A stretch of DNA of 64,000 nt. Source: Shewanella algae (GTDB taxonomy: Bacteria; Pseudomonadota; Gammaproteobacteria; Enterobacterales; Shewanellaceae). The notes below the pieces were generated by a model. That model saw only the letters and a list, made by a program, of their open reading frames with translations. It was not told the origin of the DNA and did not search any database. The DNA lies in contig NZ_CP068230.1 of assembly GCF_009183365.2 (NCBI RefSeq), positions 3,377,001-3,441,000 of the forward strand, given 5' to 3'. Both the position numbers and the translations under genes were made by a program. The stretch's first letter is position 1; the number at the start of each line of letters is the position of its first letter. Of this stretch, positions 7,784-17,240 are shown one piece after another.

Positions 7784-10424
7784 AACTGGATTCCTGCTCG
7801 GGTAAATACTCTTCTTCACCACAAATCTCGGGCGGTGAAACATAGGGCAAGCTGAAGGTGAACACGGCGCCGCCCTGCTCGCGGTTATGGGCCCAGATAC
7901 GGCCGCCATGGGCCGAGACTATCGCCTGACAGATGGCCAAGCCGAGCCCCAGCCCGGGAATGCCACACTCCTTGTTGCCGCGCTCAAACTTGGTAAACAG
8001 CCAACTGGCATCCTCTGTGGGAAGCCCGGGCCCGTTGTCGGCCACTTCGATATAAAACTGCTCGGCATCCAACTGGGCACTGATGTTTATCTGTACCTCC
8101 GGCGGACCATATTTAAATGCATTTTCCAAAAGATTCAACAGCACCCGCTGAATGAGATTGCCATCGCAATAGATAAGCGGCAGCTCGGCAGGGATATTCA
8201 ACCGAATCTGGGTTCTGGGTTCCAGTTGCCTTAGCGTCACCCCGAGGATCTCCTCCAGATCCTGCCAGTCAAGCTGCAAAATAAAATGGCACGACTCGAG
8301 GCGGATCATCTCCATTACATTGTTGGTCAACCGAATGGTTTCACCTATCCGCTGCGCCAGTTGGCGCGCCTGCTGACACTGTTCGGGGAAAGGCGCCAGA
8401 CTGGTCACCAGGCTGTCGCTCTGGTTGCGGATAAGCGTCAGCGGAGTGCGCAAGTCATGGGACAGGGAAGATAGCATAGTGCTGCGCATCTTTTCGGTTT
8501 CCACATTCAACTGCGCCTGCTTGGAGGCCTTGGCCAGCTCGAGCCGCTCAAGCGCCTGCGCCAACAGGCAAACAAAGGCATTGAGCAGCCTTTGCTGCTC
8601 AGGTGCCAGCCAACCGCTGAGACTCACAGGCTCGAGCACCACCATGGCCAGCACCCGCTGCTCTATCGCTACCGGCTGATAGTAGCAACCGGCATTGGGC
8701 AGGGTATCTGTTCCGGCGCCGGCTGCGCAGTTGTTGGCTATGCTCCACTTGGCAATGGCCGAATCATAACGGGTAAAACCCTTGGTCAACAGCAAGGTCC
8801 CCTGCTCTTCGGCCTTCAATACCGCCACCGCCGCGGCGAAGCTCTTGCCGATATGCTGCTGGGCGATGGCAGCCATCTCCCGCTCGGTTTGCGCCGAGCC
8901 CAGTTGCTGCGACATCTCAAACAGCTGATAGGTGCGCAGCTCCCGCTGCCGGGCCATTTGCGCCTGAATACGCGTGGTATGCATGAGTTGGGTGATGGCG
9001 ATACTGACTATGGCCATGGCGAAGAAGGTCATCAGATATTGGGCATCGGCAACCGAGAAGGAGAACCTGGGCTCGACAAAGAAGAGGTCAAAGCAGGCCA
9101 CATTGACCAAAGTTGCCAACAAGGCACTCATTCTGTCGAGCCTGAGCGACAACAATACAGTGCCCAAGAGGTAGATCATCACTATGTTGGTGGCATGAAA
9201 CCAGGTCGCCAGCCAATAGCCAAGCAAGGTACAAAAGGCCGACATACCAAGGGCCAGGGCTATATTCGCCGGGCGCAGCCTGGGCCAGGCTCTGGGATTG
9301 GCGGCCTTGGGCTGCTTAGTGGCTTGATCAAGGTTGAGGCTGATAATCTCCTCGTCTGCGGCGCGCTTCCTCAAACGCTGGCCCAGCTCCCGGCGCCATG
9401 GCAGGTGCCGCTTGCCGCTGTGGTGGCCGATAAGGACCCGCTCCAACCTGTGTTCGCCGGCAAATTCCAGCAAGCCGTGGCAGATATCATGATCCACCAG
9501 AGTCGCGGTCTCGGCCCCCAGGCTCTCGGCCAGCTTGAGGTTATCCTGCAGCTGTTGCCGCTTGCTATCATCCCACTGCTGTGCCTCGGGCGTTTCCACA
9601 TGCAGGGCATACCAGCGGCAATTGAGACGCTTGGCCAGACGCATGGCGTGGCGAATAAGCTTCTCCTGCTGCTCACCATGGGTCAGCCCAAGCAGCAGGC
9701 CGCCCCGGAGGCCGGGCTCATTGTCCTGACGCCTGCGCTGCTCCAGCCGCTCGGCGGTGGCGTTGAGGGCCAACTCCCTGAGCGCTGTGAGATTCTGACG
9801 GTTGAAGAAGTTTTCTATCGCCCTTTCCACCTGGGATGAGAGATAGATTTTACCCTCACGCATTCGCTGCATCAGATCATCGGGTGGCAGGTCCACCAGC
9901 ACCACTTCGTCGGCCTCATAAAACACTGAGTCCGGCAGGGTTTCCGACACCTTGATACCGGTAATGCCACCCACCAGATCGTTGAGGCTTTCCAGATGCT
10001 GCACATTGACTGTGGTAAACACATCTATACCGGCATCCAGCAACTCTTTGACATCCTGCCAACGTTTGCGGTGACGGCATCCCGGGGCATTGCTGTGGGC
10101 CAGCTCATCGACCAATACCAGCGCCGGATGCCGGGCAAGCACGGCATCGATATCAAACTCCTGATAACGCCTGTGCATTATGCTCAGCGCTTTGGGCGGC
10201 AGCAGCTCCAGGCCTTCGAGCAGGGCCGCCGTCTCATCTCTGCCGTGGGTTTCCACCAATCCGGCCAGTACATCCAGCCCCTGCAGTCTTAGCCTGCGAG
10301 CCTCGCTGAGCATGGCATAGGTTTTGCCCACCCCGGCAAAGGCGCCGAAGAAGATTTTGAGCCGCCCCCGGGAGGACGGCTGTTGCTGTAGCAGCAAATC
10401 GGCATTGGGCCTGATTTCTGACAA
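7767..10424 (-). CDS. kdpD: Sensor histidine kinase KdpD
   Basis: Inner-membrane kinase that senses potassium limitation or turgor. It has the family layout: N-terminal KdpD domain with Walker A GVGKTYAM (residues 31-38) and Walker B LVDELAHSN, a USP-like domain around 245-370, four membrane helices around 385-490, then a GAF-like region, the phospho-acceptor His in SHDLRTPLTLIRNQ near residue 655, and a HATPase domain with NLLENAFKYGPP and GLGLGLAICQAIV. 885 residues, close to E. coli (894). The start is TTG with GGAG nine bases upstream. Confidence 0.96.
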   Translation of the reverse strand: MSEIRPNADLLLQQQPSSRGRLKIFFGAFAGVGKTYAMLSEARRLRLQGLDVLAGLVETHGRDETAALLEGLELLPPKALSIMHRRYQEFDIDAVLARHPALVLVDELAHSNAPGCRHRKRWQDVKELLDAGIDVFTTVNVQHLESLNDLVGGITGIKVSETLPDSVFYEADEVVLVDLPPDDLMQRMREGKIYLSSQVERAIENFFNRQNLTALRELALNATAERLEQRRRQDNEPGLRGGLLLGLTHGEQQEKLIRHAMRLAKRLNCRWYALHVETPEAQQWDDSKRQQLQDNLKLAESLGAETATLVDHDICHGLLEFAGEHRLERVLIGHHSGKRHLPWRRELGQRLRKRAADEEIISLNLDQATKQPKAANPRAWPRLRPANIALALGMSAFCTLLGYWLATWFHATNIVMIYLLGTVLLSLRLDRMSALLATLVNVACFDLFFVEPRFSFSVADAQYLMTFFAMAIVSIAITQLMHTTRIQAQMARQRELRTYQLFEMSQQLGSAQTEREMAAIAQQHIGKSFAAAVAVLKAEEQGTLLLTKGFTRYDSAIAKWSIANNCAAGAGTDTLPNAGCYYQPVAIEQRVLAMVVLEPVSLSGWLAPEQQRLLNAFVCLLAQALERLELAKASKQAQLNVETEKMRSTMLSSLSHDLRTPLTLIRNQSDSLVTSLAPFPEQCQQARQLAQRIGETIRLTNNVMEMIRLESCHFILQLDWQDLEEILGVTLRQLEPRTQIRLNIPAELPLIYCDGNLIQRVLLNLLENAFKYGPPEVQINISAQLDAEQFYIEVADNGPGLPTEDASWLFTKFERGNKECGIPGLGLGLAICQAIVSAHGGRIWAHNREQGGAVFTFSLPYVSPPEICGEEEYLPEQESSYASID

Positions 10425-10428
10425 GTGA

Positions 10429-10986
10429 TTACTCCATTTTGCTCAATGCCAGGTTCAGCAATGATACATTGACCGTGGGCTGGCCGATAAAGGGCAAGGA
10501 CGGCTGCCGAATATGGCTGTCAATCAGTGCCTTTAACCGCGCCTCTGATACCCCTCTCGCCTCGGCGACTCGCCCCAGCTGCCAGTAGGCGGCCTCGGGT
10601 GAGATATGGGGGTCCAGACCACTGCCGGAGGCAGTGACCAGCAGCCCAGGCACAGACGAATTTCCAGGGTTGTGGGCATTCAAGGCCGCGGCTCGCTGCT
10701 GCCACAAGGATTGCAACTCACGGCTGTGGGGCGACAGGTTACTGCCGCCGGAAGCCAGGGCGTCATAAGCCGAGGCCGAAGCGCGGCCATGGAAAAAACC
10801 GTCCGTCTTGTACTCCTGCCCGATAAGCTCTGAGCCCAGTAAGACACCATCTCGCTCTATTATGCTGCCTCCCGCCTGGTGCGGGAACAGTGCCGTGGCG
10901 CCAACAGTTACCAGCAGCGGATAGACCAACCCGGTCACGACAAAGATAACGCCGAATACCCACAAGCCCATTTTCAAGGTTTTCAT
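10429..10986 (-). CDS. kdpC: Potassium-transporting ATPase subunit KdpC
   Basis: Small subunit of the Kdp-ATPase, with one N-terminal membrane helix (KMGLWVFGVIFVVTGLVYPLL) and a periplasmic domain. It contains the conserved GSELIGQ and the FHGRPSA-like stretch (FFHGRASASAYD). I chose the ATG at 10986, which has GGAG at proper spacing and gives 185 residues, over an upstream TTG. It lies 12 nt after kdpB. Confidence 0.94.
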   Translation of the reverse strand: MKTLKMGLWVFGVIFVVTGLVYPLLVTVGATALFPHQAGGSIIERDGVLLGSELIGQEYKTDGFFHGRASASAYDALASGGSNLSPHSRELQSLWQQRAAALNAHNPGNSSVPGLLVTASGSGLDPHISPEAAYWQLGRVAEARGVSEARLKALIDSHIRQPSLPFIGQPTVNVSLLNLALSKME

Positions 10987-10998
10987 AACATACTCCAA

Positions 10999-13104
10999 TC
11001 AGATCCAGCCAGTGGCGGCAAGCAATGCGTCTATGACTTTAATGGCAACAAAGGGCAACAGTAGGCCGCCAACCCCATAAAACAACAGGTTGCGTTTGAG
11101 CACTGCAGCGGCCGCCATGGCGCGATAACGCACGCCCGTGAGCGCCAGCGGCAACAGTGCCACCAGGATCAGCGCATTGAAGATCACCGCCGAAATGACC
11201 GCCGACTCGGGCGAGTGCAGTCGCATCAGATTGAGGCTCTCGAGCGCCGGAAAGGTGGTGCTGAAGGCCGCGGGAATGATGGCAAAATACTTGGCCAGAT
11301 CGTTGGCTATGCTGAAGCTGGTGAGCGAGCCACGGGTCATCAACATCTGTTTGCCGATATGCACCACTTCGATAAGCTTGGTGGGGTTGGAGTCGAGATC
11401 CACCATATTGCCGGCCTCCTTGGCCGCCTGGGTGCCCGAGTTCATTGCCAATGCCACATCCGACTGTGCCAGCGCAGGTGCGTCATTGGTGCCATCGCCT
11501 GTCATGGCCACCAGGCGCCCCTCATTCTGGTATTGCCGAATCAGCGCCAGTTTGGCTTCGGGCGTGGCCTCGGCCAGATACTCATCCACCCCGGCCTCGG
11601 CGGCAATGGCCGCGGCGGTGAGCGGGTTATCGCCGGTGATCATCACGGTTTTGATGCCCATCTTGCGCAGCTGGATAAAGCGCTCCTTGATACCGCCTTT
11701 GACTATGTCCTTGAGCGCTATCACCCCGAGAAGTTTGTTGCCTTCGGCCACCACCAGAGGAGTGGAGCCCTGCTTGGCCACCTTGTCCACCAAGGCTCCC
11801 AGTTCTTTGGGAACCTCGCCGCCGTTGGCCTTCACATATTGACTGATGGCATCGAAAGAGCCTTTGCGTATCTGCCTCGTCCCCAGATTGATACCGCTCA
11901 TGCGGGTTTGGGCAGTAAAGGGAATAAAACTGGCGTCGAGTTCGGCAAGACTGCGCTCCCGGATGGCAAACTTCTGTTTCGCCAGCACCACTATGCTGCG
12001 CCCCTCCGGGGTTTCATCGGCAAGAGAGGCCAGCTGCGCCGCATTGGCCAACGCCTCTTCAGCTATACCGGCCACAGGCAGAAAATCACTCGCCTGGCGA
12101 TTGCCCAGGGTGATGGTGCCTGTCTTGTCCAGCAAGAGCACATCCACATCACCTGCGGCTTCCACCGCCCTTCCCGAAGTGGCTATCACATTGACGCCTA
12201 TCATGCGGCTCATGCCGGCAATACCCACGGTAGACAGCAGCCCGCCTATGGTGGTGGGGATGAGGCAGATGAGCAGCGCCAGCAGCACTGTCATCGAGAT
12301 AGACTCGCCGCCGCTGCCCGCGGCCCCATAAGCGGAAAACGGCGCCAGAGTCACAGTGACCAACAGGAAAATCAGCGTCAGGGTGATCAGCAAAATATTC
12401 AGCGCCACCTCATTGGGGGTCTTGCGCCGCTTGGCGCCGTCCACCATGGCAATCATGCGATCGAGAAAGGTATTGCCGCTCTCCTGGGCGCAGCGCACCA
12501 CCAGCCAGTCTGACAACAGCCGGGTTCCACCCACCACAGAGCTGAAGTCGCCGCCGGACTCGCGGATAACGGGGGCCGACTCACCGGTAATGGCGCTCTC
12601 ATCCACAGAGGCAACCCCTTGAATAATCTCCCCATCGCAGGGAATGATCTCACCGGCTTCCACCCGCACGATATCACCGCACTTCAAAGTATCGGCGAGC
12701 ACTTTTTCAAGCCCCTTGTCTGTCTGCTTGTTGGCCCAGCTGCTGCGTCGAAGCCCCCGCAGACTGTCGGCCTGCGCCTTGCTGCGTCCCTCGGCCAGCG
12801 CCTCGGCAAAGTTGGCAAACAGCAAGGTCAGCCACAGCCAGATGGCGATAATACCGCTGAACCAGGGATTTCCGGCGCGCCAACCCAAGCCTATGGCCAC
12901 CGCCTCCAGCGACAGAAGAATACTGGCGACATAGACCACAAACATGATGGGGTTCTTCAGCTGCACTCTGGGGTCCAGCTTGGTCAGCGCGCTTAGCAGC
13001 GTTTGCCTCAGCATGGCGGCATCTATCTGCAGCACAGGATGACGCTTGTTGCAGCCTGTCTCTCTTGGATGATCAGGCGTTATATCAAAACTGAAGGTTT
13101 TCAT
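10999..13104 (-). CDS. kdpB: Potassium-transporting ATPase ATP-binding subunit KdpB
   Basis: P-type ATPase subunit that powers potassium import through KdpA. It has the phosphorylation motif DKTGTIT near residue 325, the actuator loop ITGESAPV, the hinge MTGDGTNDAPAL, and several membrane helices. 701 residues against 682 in E. coli; the extra length is an N-terminal extension before the first helix. Third gene of the kdp operon. Confidence 0.97.
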   Translation of the reverse strand: MKTFSFDITPDHPRETGCNKRHPVLQIDAAMLRQTLLSALTKLDPRVQLKNPIMFVVYVASILLSLEAVAIGLGWRAGNPWFSGIIAIWLWLTLLFANFAEALAEGRSKAQADSLRGLRRSSWANKQTDKGLEKVLADTLKCGDIVRVEAGEIIPCDGEIIQGVASVDESAITGESAPVIRESGGDFSSVVGGTRLLSDWLVVRCAQESGNTFLDRMIAMVDGAKRRKTPNEVALNILLITLTLIFLLVTVTLAPFSAYGAAGSGGESISMTVLLALLICLIPTTIGGLLSTVGIAGMSRMIGVNVIATSGRAVEAAGDVDVLLLDKTGTITLGNRQASDFLPVAGIAEEALANAAQLASLADETPEGRSIVVLAKQKFAIRERSLAELDASFIPFTAQTRMSGINLGTRQIRKGSFDAISQYVKANGGEVPKELGALVDKVAKQGSTPLVVAEGNKLLGVIALKDIVKGGIKERFIQLRKMGIKTVMITGDNPLTAAAIAAEAGVDEYLAEATPEAKLALIRQYQNEGRLVAMTGDGTNDAPALAQSDVALAMNSGTQAAKEAGNMVDLDSNPTKLIEVVHIGKQMLMTRGSLTSFSIANDLAKYFAIIPAAFSTTFPALESLNLMRLHSPESAVISAVIFNALILVALLPLALTGVRYRAMAAAAVLKRNLLFYGVGGLLLPFVAIKVIDALLAATGWI

Positions 13105-13123
13105 TGTCTGTTTCTCCCTGAAT

Positions 13124-14809
13124 TCATTGAGCTGTCGGCAGTGCTTGCGGCAACGGGAATGTCAGCTGCTCGGCCACAGGCCCGAGAGTCAATGCCGGAA
13201 TAAAGGTCAAGGCGCCAAAGAGCAAAAGGGTTCCCAGCAACATGCTGGCAAACAGCCAGCCATGGGTGGGCAAGGTGCCTGGGCCTGCCTCTTGGGCGGG
13301 TTTGGCAGCCATACTGCCGGCTATCATCAGCACAGGTAGGATCACGCCAAAGCGCCCAAGTAGCATGGCCGCCGCCAGCAGAAGGTTGTAAAAAGGCGTA
13401 TTGGCGTTGAAGCCGCCAAAGGCGCTGCCGTTGTTGTTGGCCGCCGATGACAGGGCGTATAGCAGCTCGCTGAAGCCATGAGGGCCGGTTTCCTGCAGCG
13501 ACTCGGGAGAGAGCACCAAGCCAAGCGCCGCGCCGGACAGCACTATCACAGGCGAACAGAGCAGTGCCAGACAGACGAGTTTCATCTCCCGGGTTTCAAT
13601 CTTCTTGCCCAGATACTCGGGGCTGCGGCCTATCATCAGTCCGGCAATAAACACTGTCAGGAATACAAACAACAAGATGCCGTAAAAACCGCTGCCAACG
13701 CCGCCGAAGATCACCTCACCAAGTTGCATCAACCACATGGGCATCATGCCGCCAAGCGCGGTAAAGGAGTCGTGCATGGCATTCACCGCGCCGCAGGAAG
13801 CTGCCGTGGTGACAGTGGCAAACAGGCTGCTTGCTCCGATGCCAAAGCGGGTCTCCTTGCCTTCCATATTGCCAGGGAAGTGAATGTCGGCCATCTGCTG
13901 CAGTTGCAGCTCAGAGTGATTTATCCATAGAAAGGCCGCCACAAACACCAATGCCATACACCCCAAAATACTCGCCCCCTGGCGCCAATCCCCGGCGCAG
14001 AGACCAAAGGCGATAACCAGGCTGCAGGGCAACAGGAAAATACTCAGCATCTGCAGCAGATTGCTCAGCGCCGTGGGATTTTCAAAGGGGTGCGCCGAAT
14101 TGGCGCCAAAGAAACCGCCGCCATTGGTACCCAGCATCTTAATCGCTTCCTGGGATGCTACCGGCCCCATGGGCAACAGCTGTTGTTGCCCTTCCAACCC
14201 GGTCACCGGCAGATAAGCGGCAAGATTCTGAATGGCGCCCTGCTGCACCAACAACAGGGCGATCAACAAAGCCAGAGGCAACAGCAGATAGAGGTTCACC
14301 CTCAGCAAATCCAACCAGGCGTTGCCGAGTATAGTCTGCCCCTTGGTTGTCAAGGCTCTGATAATGGCAAAGGCCACCACCATACCCGTGGCGGCCGAGC
14401 AAAAGTTCTGCACCGTCAACCCCGCCGTCTGGCTGAAATAACTGAGACTGGTTTCGCCCGAATAGGCCTGCCAATTGGTGTTGGTCACAAAGCTGATTGA
14501 GGTGTTGAACGCCAGTTGCCAATCCATCCCCGGCAGGTTTTGCGGGTTAAGCGGCAGGTGTTGCTGCAACAGCAGGATAAGCATCAGGCACAAGGCGCCA
14601 AGGGCGTTGAAACACAAGAGCGCCGCCGCATATTGGCGCCAGTTCATCTCCTCAAATACCGCGGTCATACCGGACCATAGCGCCGCCTCGCGTTTGAAAG
14701 GCTTTTGATGCCGGATTAATAGCGCCAACGGCTTTGCCAACAATAGGGATGCCGCCAACAAGAGCCCCAGAAAAATCGCCGGCAAGCCTAAGGATTCCAT
14801 AGTCAACAT
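13124..14809 (-). CDS. kdpA: Potassium-transporting ATPase potassium-binding subunit KdpA
   Basis: Channel-like membrane subunit that selects potassium. It contains repeats with selectivity-filter-type sequences such as TNTNWQAYSGE, NGGGFFGANSAHPFENP and SSAANNNGSAFGGF. I placed the start at the ATG at 14809, two bases after the kdpF stop, giving 561 residues (E. coli 557). A longer frame to 14941 reads through kdpF and is not plausible. Confidence 0.96.
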   Translation of the reverse strand: MLTMESLGLPAIFLGLLLAASLLLAKPLALLIRHQKPFKREAALWSGMTAVFEEMNWRQYAAALLCFNALGALCLMLILLLQQHLPLNPQNLPGMDWQLAFNTSISFVTNTNWQAYSGETSLSYFSQTAGLTVQNFCSAATGMVVAFAIIRALTTKGQTILGNAWLDLLRVNLYLLLPLALLIALLLVQQGAIQNLAAYLPVTGLEGQQQLLPMGPVASQEAIKMLGTNGGGFFGANSAHPFENPTALSNLLQMLSIFLLPCSLVIAFGLCAGDWRQGASILGCMALVFVAAFLWINHSELQLQQMADIHFPGNMEGKETRFGIGASSLFATVTTAASCGAVNAMHDSFTALGGMMPMWLMQLGEVIFGGVGSGFYGILLFVFLTVFIAGLMIGRSPEYLGKKIETREMKLVCLALLCSPVIVLSGAALGLVLSPESLQETGPHGFSELLYALSSAANNNGSAFGGFNANTPFYNLLLAAAMLLGRFGVILPVLMIAGSMAAKPAQEAGPGTLPTHGWLFASMLLGTLLLFGALTFIPALTLGPVAEQLTFPLPQALPTAQ

Positions 14810-14811
14810 AG

Positions 14812-14901
14812 TCAGAAATCCTCTGGATGCATCAGGGCAAAAAACAGATAGCCAAATAGTCCCAAGGCCAGCAGTAAAGCGGCCCACTCCATAACAGCCA
14901 T
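14812..14901 (-). CDS. kdpF: KdpF, 29-residue accessory peptide of the Kdp-ATPase
   Basis: Single-helix membrane peptide that stabilises KdpABC. The 29-codon frame starts MAVMEWAALLLALGLFGYL and ends HPEDF. It has a strong CAGGAG ribosome-binding site and stops two bases before kdpA. Position, size and hydrophobicity match KdpF. Confidence 0.9.
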   Translation of the reverse strand: MAVMEWAALLLALGLFGYLFFALMHPEDF

Positions 14902-14949
14902 AATGAATATCTCCTGAAAAAGACTTTAATTTCAGGGTCAAAGCTTATG

Positions 14950-15015
14950 AAAACCGGTATAAAAACGGGGTGTAAATATCCGTAGGGTTTGTATAAAAGC
15001 TGTATAAATGGGCGG
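14950..15015 (-). promoter_or_regulatory. kdp promoter region with candidate KdpE operator
   Basis: Upstream of kdpF there are three GTATAAA strings on the plus strand, at 14957, 14991 and 15002. The last two are 11 bp apart and the first is 34 bp away, so all face about the same side of the helix. Read on the minus strand, they give TTTATAC repeats resembling the TTTATA-type KdpE recognition sequence upstream of E. coli kdpFABC. Exact -35/-10 boxes are not certain. Confidence 0.55.
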
Positions 15016-15189
15016 GATTGGCATTGCACTACTGCCAAGATAAACGGCGTATACACTGCATAAAGGCAGCAAGCCATGACATGGCTGGTCAAGCTACAGG
15101 GACAATGTATTGCGAAGCCGCGGTTAAATCAGCAGCGAGACAAACCATGGATTGCGGGCGCCATCAATGACAGCGCCCGGGTTAAGAAG

Positions 15190-16902
15190 TTACAGAAGGG
15201 CGTTAATTTGTCGCGCCAGCCAATCGTAGTAAGGCGCTCCACCATGGAACCAATCATGTTGGCCACCGGCATAAACCAGCTCTGAAGCATAGGCCAAAGG
15301 ATCGGTTATGGTTTCGTTGAAATGACGGGCGGCGTGCAGGAACTCAACCCCCATCTGATCCCAGACATATTCCATGGCATCCATATAAGCCAGCACAAAT
15401 GGTGCCATTGACTTGGACTCTTCAAAATACTCAACGAACGGGGTATCTGAGATCACCACAACTCTGTGCCCCTGCTCTTTGAGCCTGAACACTATGGTCA
15501 TCTGCTCCTGCATCTGTTCATTGAAGAAGTCGACATAGTCGCTGAGTTCAATATCCTTGAGTTTTTCGGCTCTGGAATTCCGCATCCATTCAATAAACAT
15601 GGAAACTGTCTGGTGCGTCTGTAGCCCTATATTTGTCAAGACAACAGAGTCTGCGAGTTTCTCCGATTTTACCAAAGCATCCAGGTTGGCCAGGATCGGC
15701 TGCCAGAGCTTTCTCGAATCGGCACTCTCCAGCGGTACCATGATGTCACTCTCCGGACTCAGTACAAATTTATGCTGGGCAAATCCCGAACCATTCATCA
15801 CCATGCCACCGCAGAAAGCTTGCCCCAGATGTTCAAACGCCTTGGCCAATTTCCCCATATGGCTGTCGCCAATCAGTGTCAGGGTATCGGTCGTGACCTT
15901 GGCACCTGTGGCGGTTCTTTGCAAAGCATCCAGCAACTCTTCGTCACAATCGGCTTCAAGGTGATTGGCAACCAGGTTTTCCTCGCAGGCCAACGCCTTG
16001 GACCAGTGACGCATCACATAGCCGACTCCCTCTTTGGAAACAGTGCGCCTGTTGTCCAGAAACCGGAAATCCGCAGGCAAGGAGGTAGTGATCAACTCAT
16101 AGGAGGGAAAGTAACTGGCATCAGCGACATCCTTGCAGAAGCTGCCGGCAACGGCCCGTAAAACAGACTTGGAATGACCATTGGCCACCAACACATGTTC
16201 TTCAGTGGCCGTGGCTGTGAGGGGCACAGGAGACACAGTTAATATCAATTTCAGCTTTGGATTGATGCACTTGAGTTGCTGCAACAGCCGGTCGAGATCG
16301 ATATAGACCTCTTCGTAATCAAAGACCTTGAGCCGGTAACAATCAGGGTCAAACTCGCCCAGTTTGACTCCAGGACAGGAGGGATAACAAACCCCATTGG
16401 GATCGATCCAGGTTTCAATCAGCCCCAGAGTGAAAATAAAGCTGCTACTTGCGGCAATATGGCGTTTGGTTTCGGCCACGACCTTGCGACGATATTCGAG
16501 CAATGCCTCCCGGGAGGAGTAGCCTTCCTTGCTTGTCGGCAGCAGTAAGTCGTAATAGCGTTGATTTTCTTCTTCAAAATAGATGCTGTACTGAGCCAGT
16601 TCCTGTTCCCCCTTGATAAACCATTGCAACAAGGCACGGGCGTTATACAGGTTACCGAAGGCAAAACTGGATGTCACATCTGGATTTAGCTCACTGCGCA
16701 GATAAGAGTAGTTATGCTGTTCCAGCCAATTCCCTATGTGCTGGGCAAAACAGGAACCTGCCGAAGAGAGTTGTTGTTTGGTATCAATGGGGAGCCTGGG
16801 GATGAGCTCACGAAAAAGCTCAGTCTCGGGCCGAATATCCGCCACCGCTGAACGCCAAAAACGCTCCTTATGAACGGGATCATAAGGTAAAGAATGCTCC
16901 AT
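15190..16902 (-). CDS. GSCFA-domain protein with a second SGNH-like half
   Basis: 570 residues. The N-terminal half has the family-defining GSCFA motif at residues 49-53 (SSAGSCFAQHIG), followed by SSFAFGNLYN and FTLGLIETW, typical of the GSCFA family (SGNH/GDSL-hydrolase related, often linked to polysaccharide or capsule modification). The C-terminal half has LIGDSHMGKL near residue 348 and a late DWFHGGAPYYD, resembling the Ser block and Asp-x-x-His block of an SGNH hydrolase. No signal peptide or membrane segment, so cytoplasmic by appearance. It stands alone between rnhB and kdpF. Substrate unknown. Confidence 0.8.
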   Translation of the reverse strand: MEHSLPYDPVHKERFWRSAVADIRPETELFRELIPRLPIDTKQQLSSAGSCFAQHIGNWLEQHNYSYLRSELNPDVTSSFAFGNLYNARALLQWFIKGEQELAQYSIYFEEENQRYYDLLLPTSKEGYSSREALLEYRRKVVAETKRHIAASSSFIFTLGLIETWIDPNGVCYPSCPGVKLGEFDPDCYRLKVFDYEEVYIDLDRLLQQLKCINPKLKLILTVSPVPLTATATEEHVLVANGHSKSVLRAVAGSFCKDVADASYFPSYELITTSLPADFRFLDNRRTVSKEGVGYVMRHWSKALACEENLVANHLEADCDEELLDALQRTATGAKVTTDTLTLIGDSHMGKLAKAFEHLGQAFCGGMVMNGSGFAQHKFVLSPESDIMVPLESADSRKLWQPILANLDALVKSEKLADSVVLTNIGLQTHQTVSMFIEWMRNSRAEKLKDIELSDYVDFFNEQMQEQMTIVFRLKEQGHRVVVISDTPFVEYFEESKSMAPFVLAYMDAMEYVWDQMGVEFLHAARHFNETITDPLAYASELVYAGGQHDWFHGGAPYYDWLARQINALL

Positions 16903-17240
16903 GCCACTGCCTCCAATGCAAAATATTCCTCTACCGCCACCACGGTACAGCTGTGGTTACCCGATCCAGTGCGCGGTGTAGATTAATTGCGACAGGCAAC
17001 CAAAAAGAGACATTATTTAACACTTTCATAAACTTGACGTCTACATCAGCAGATCACATATTGCAGATGTGGGGCAGAAATTTACCAATTAAAAGGAGCA
17101 AGCCAAGCACGGTTTTGGGAAACAAAGCAGACGTTTTGGCAACAACGCAGGTATAGCCGTTGTGATTACGCCATGTCAGAGCCACAAAAAAGGGCAGTCG
17201 CTGCTGCCCTTTTGGTTGCATCTTTAGGTTTCAGAACGGC
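16903..17240. other. Intergenic region between rnhB and the GSCFA gene
   Basis: Contains the rnhB terminator (17188-17213) and the leader of the GSCFA gene. No convincing gene, RNA or operator is visible in the rest. Confidence 0.5.
17181..17216 (-). terminator. Intrinsic terminator of the lpx-rnhB operon
   Basis: A perfect 10-bp stem aaaagggcag/ctgccctttt (17188-17197 with 17204-17213) with a 6-base loop, followed on the minus strand by a T-run. Lies 28 bp after the rnhB stop. Confidence 0.85.

Noticed and set aside
8592..9839. 415-codon frame antisense to kdpD
   Set aside because: Shadow of kdpD, low-complexity composition, no ribosome-binding site or motif.
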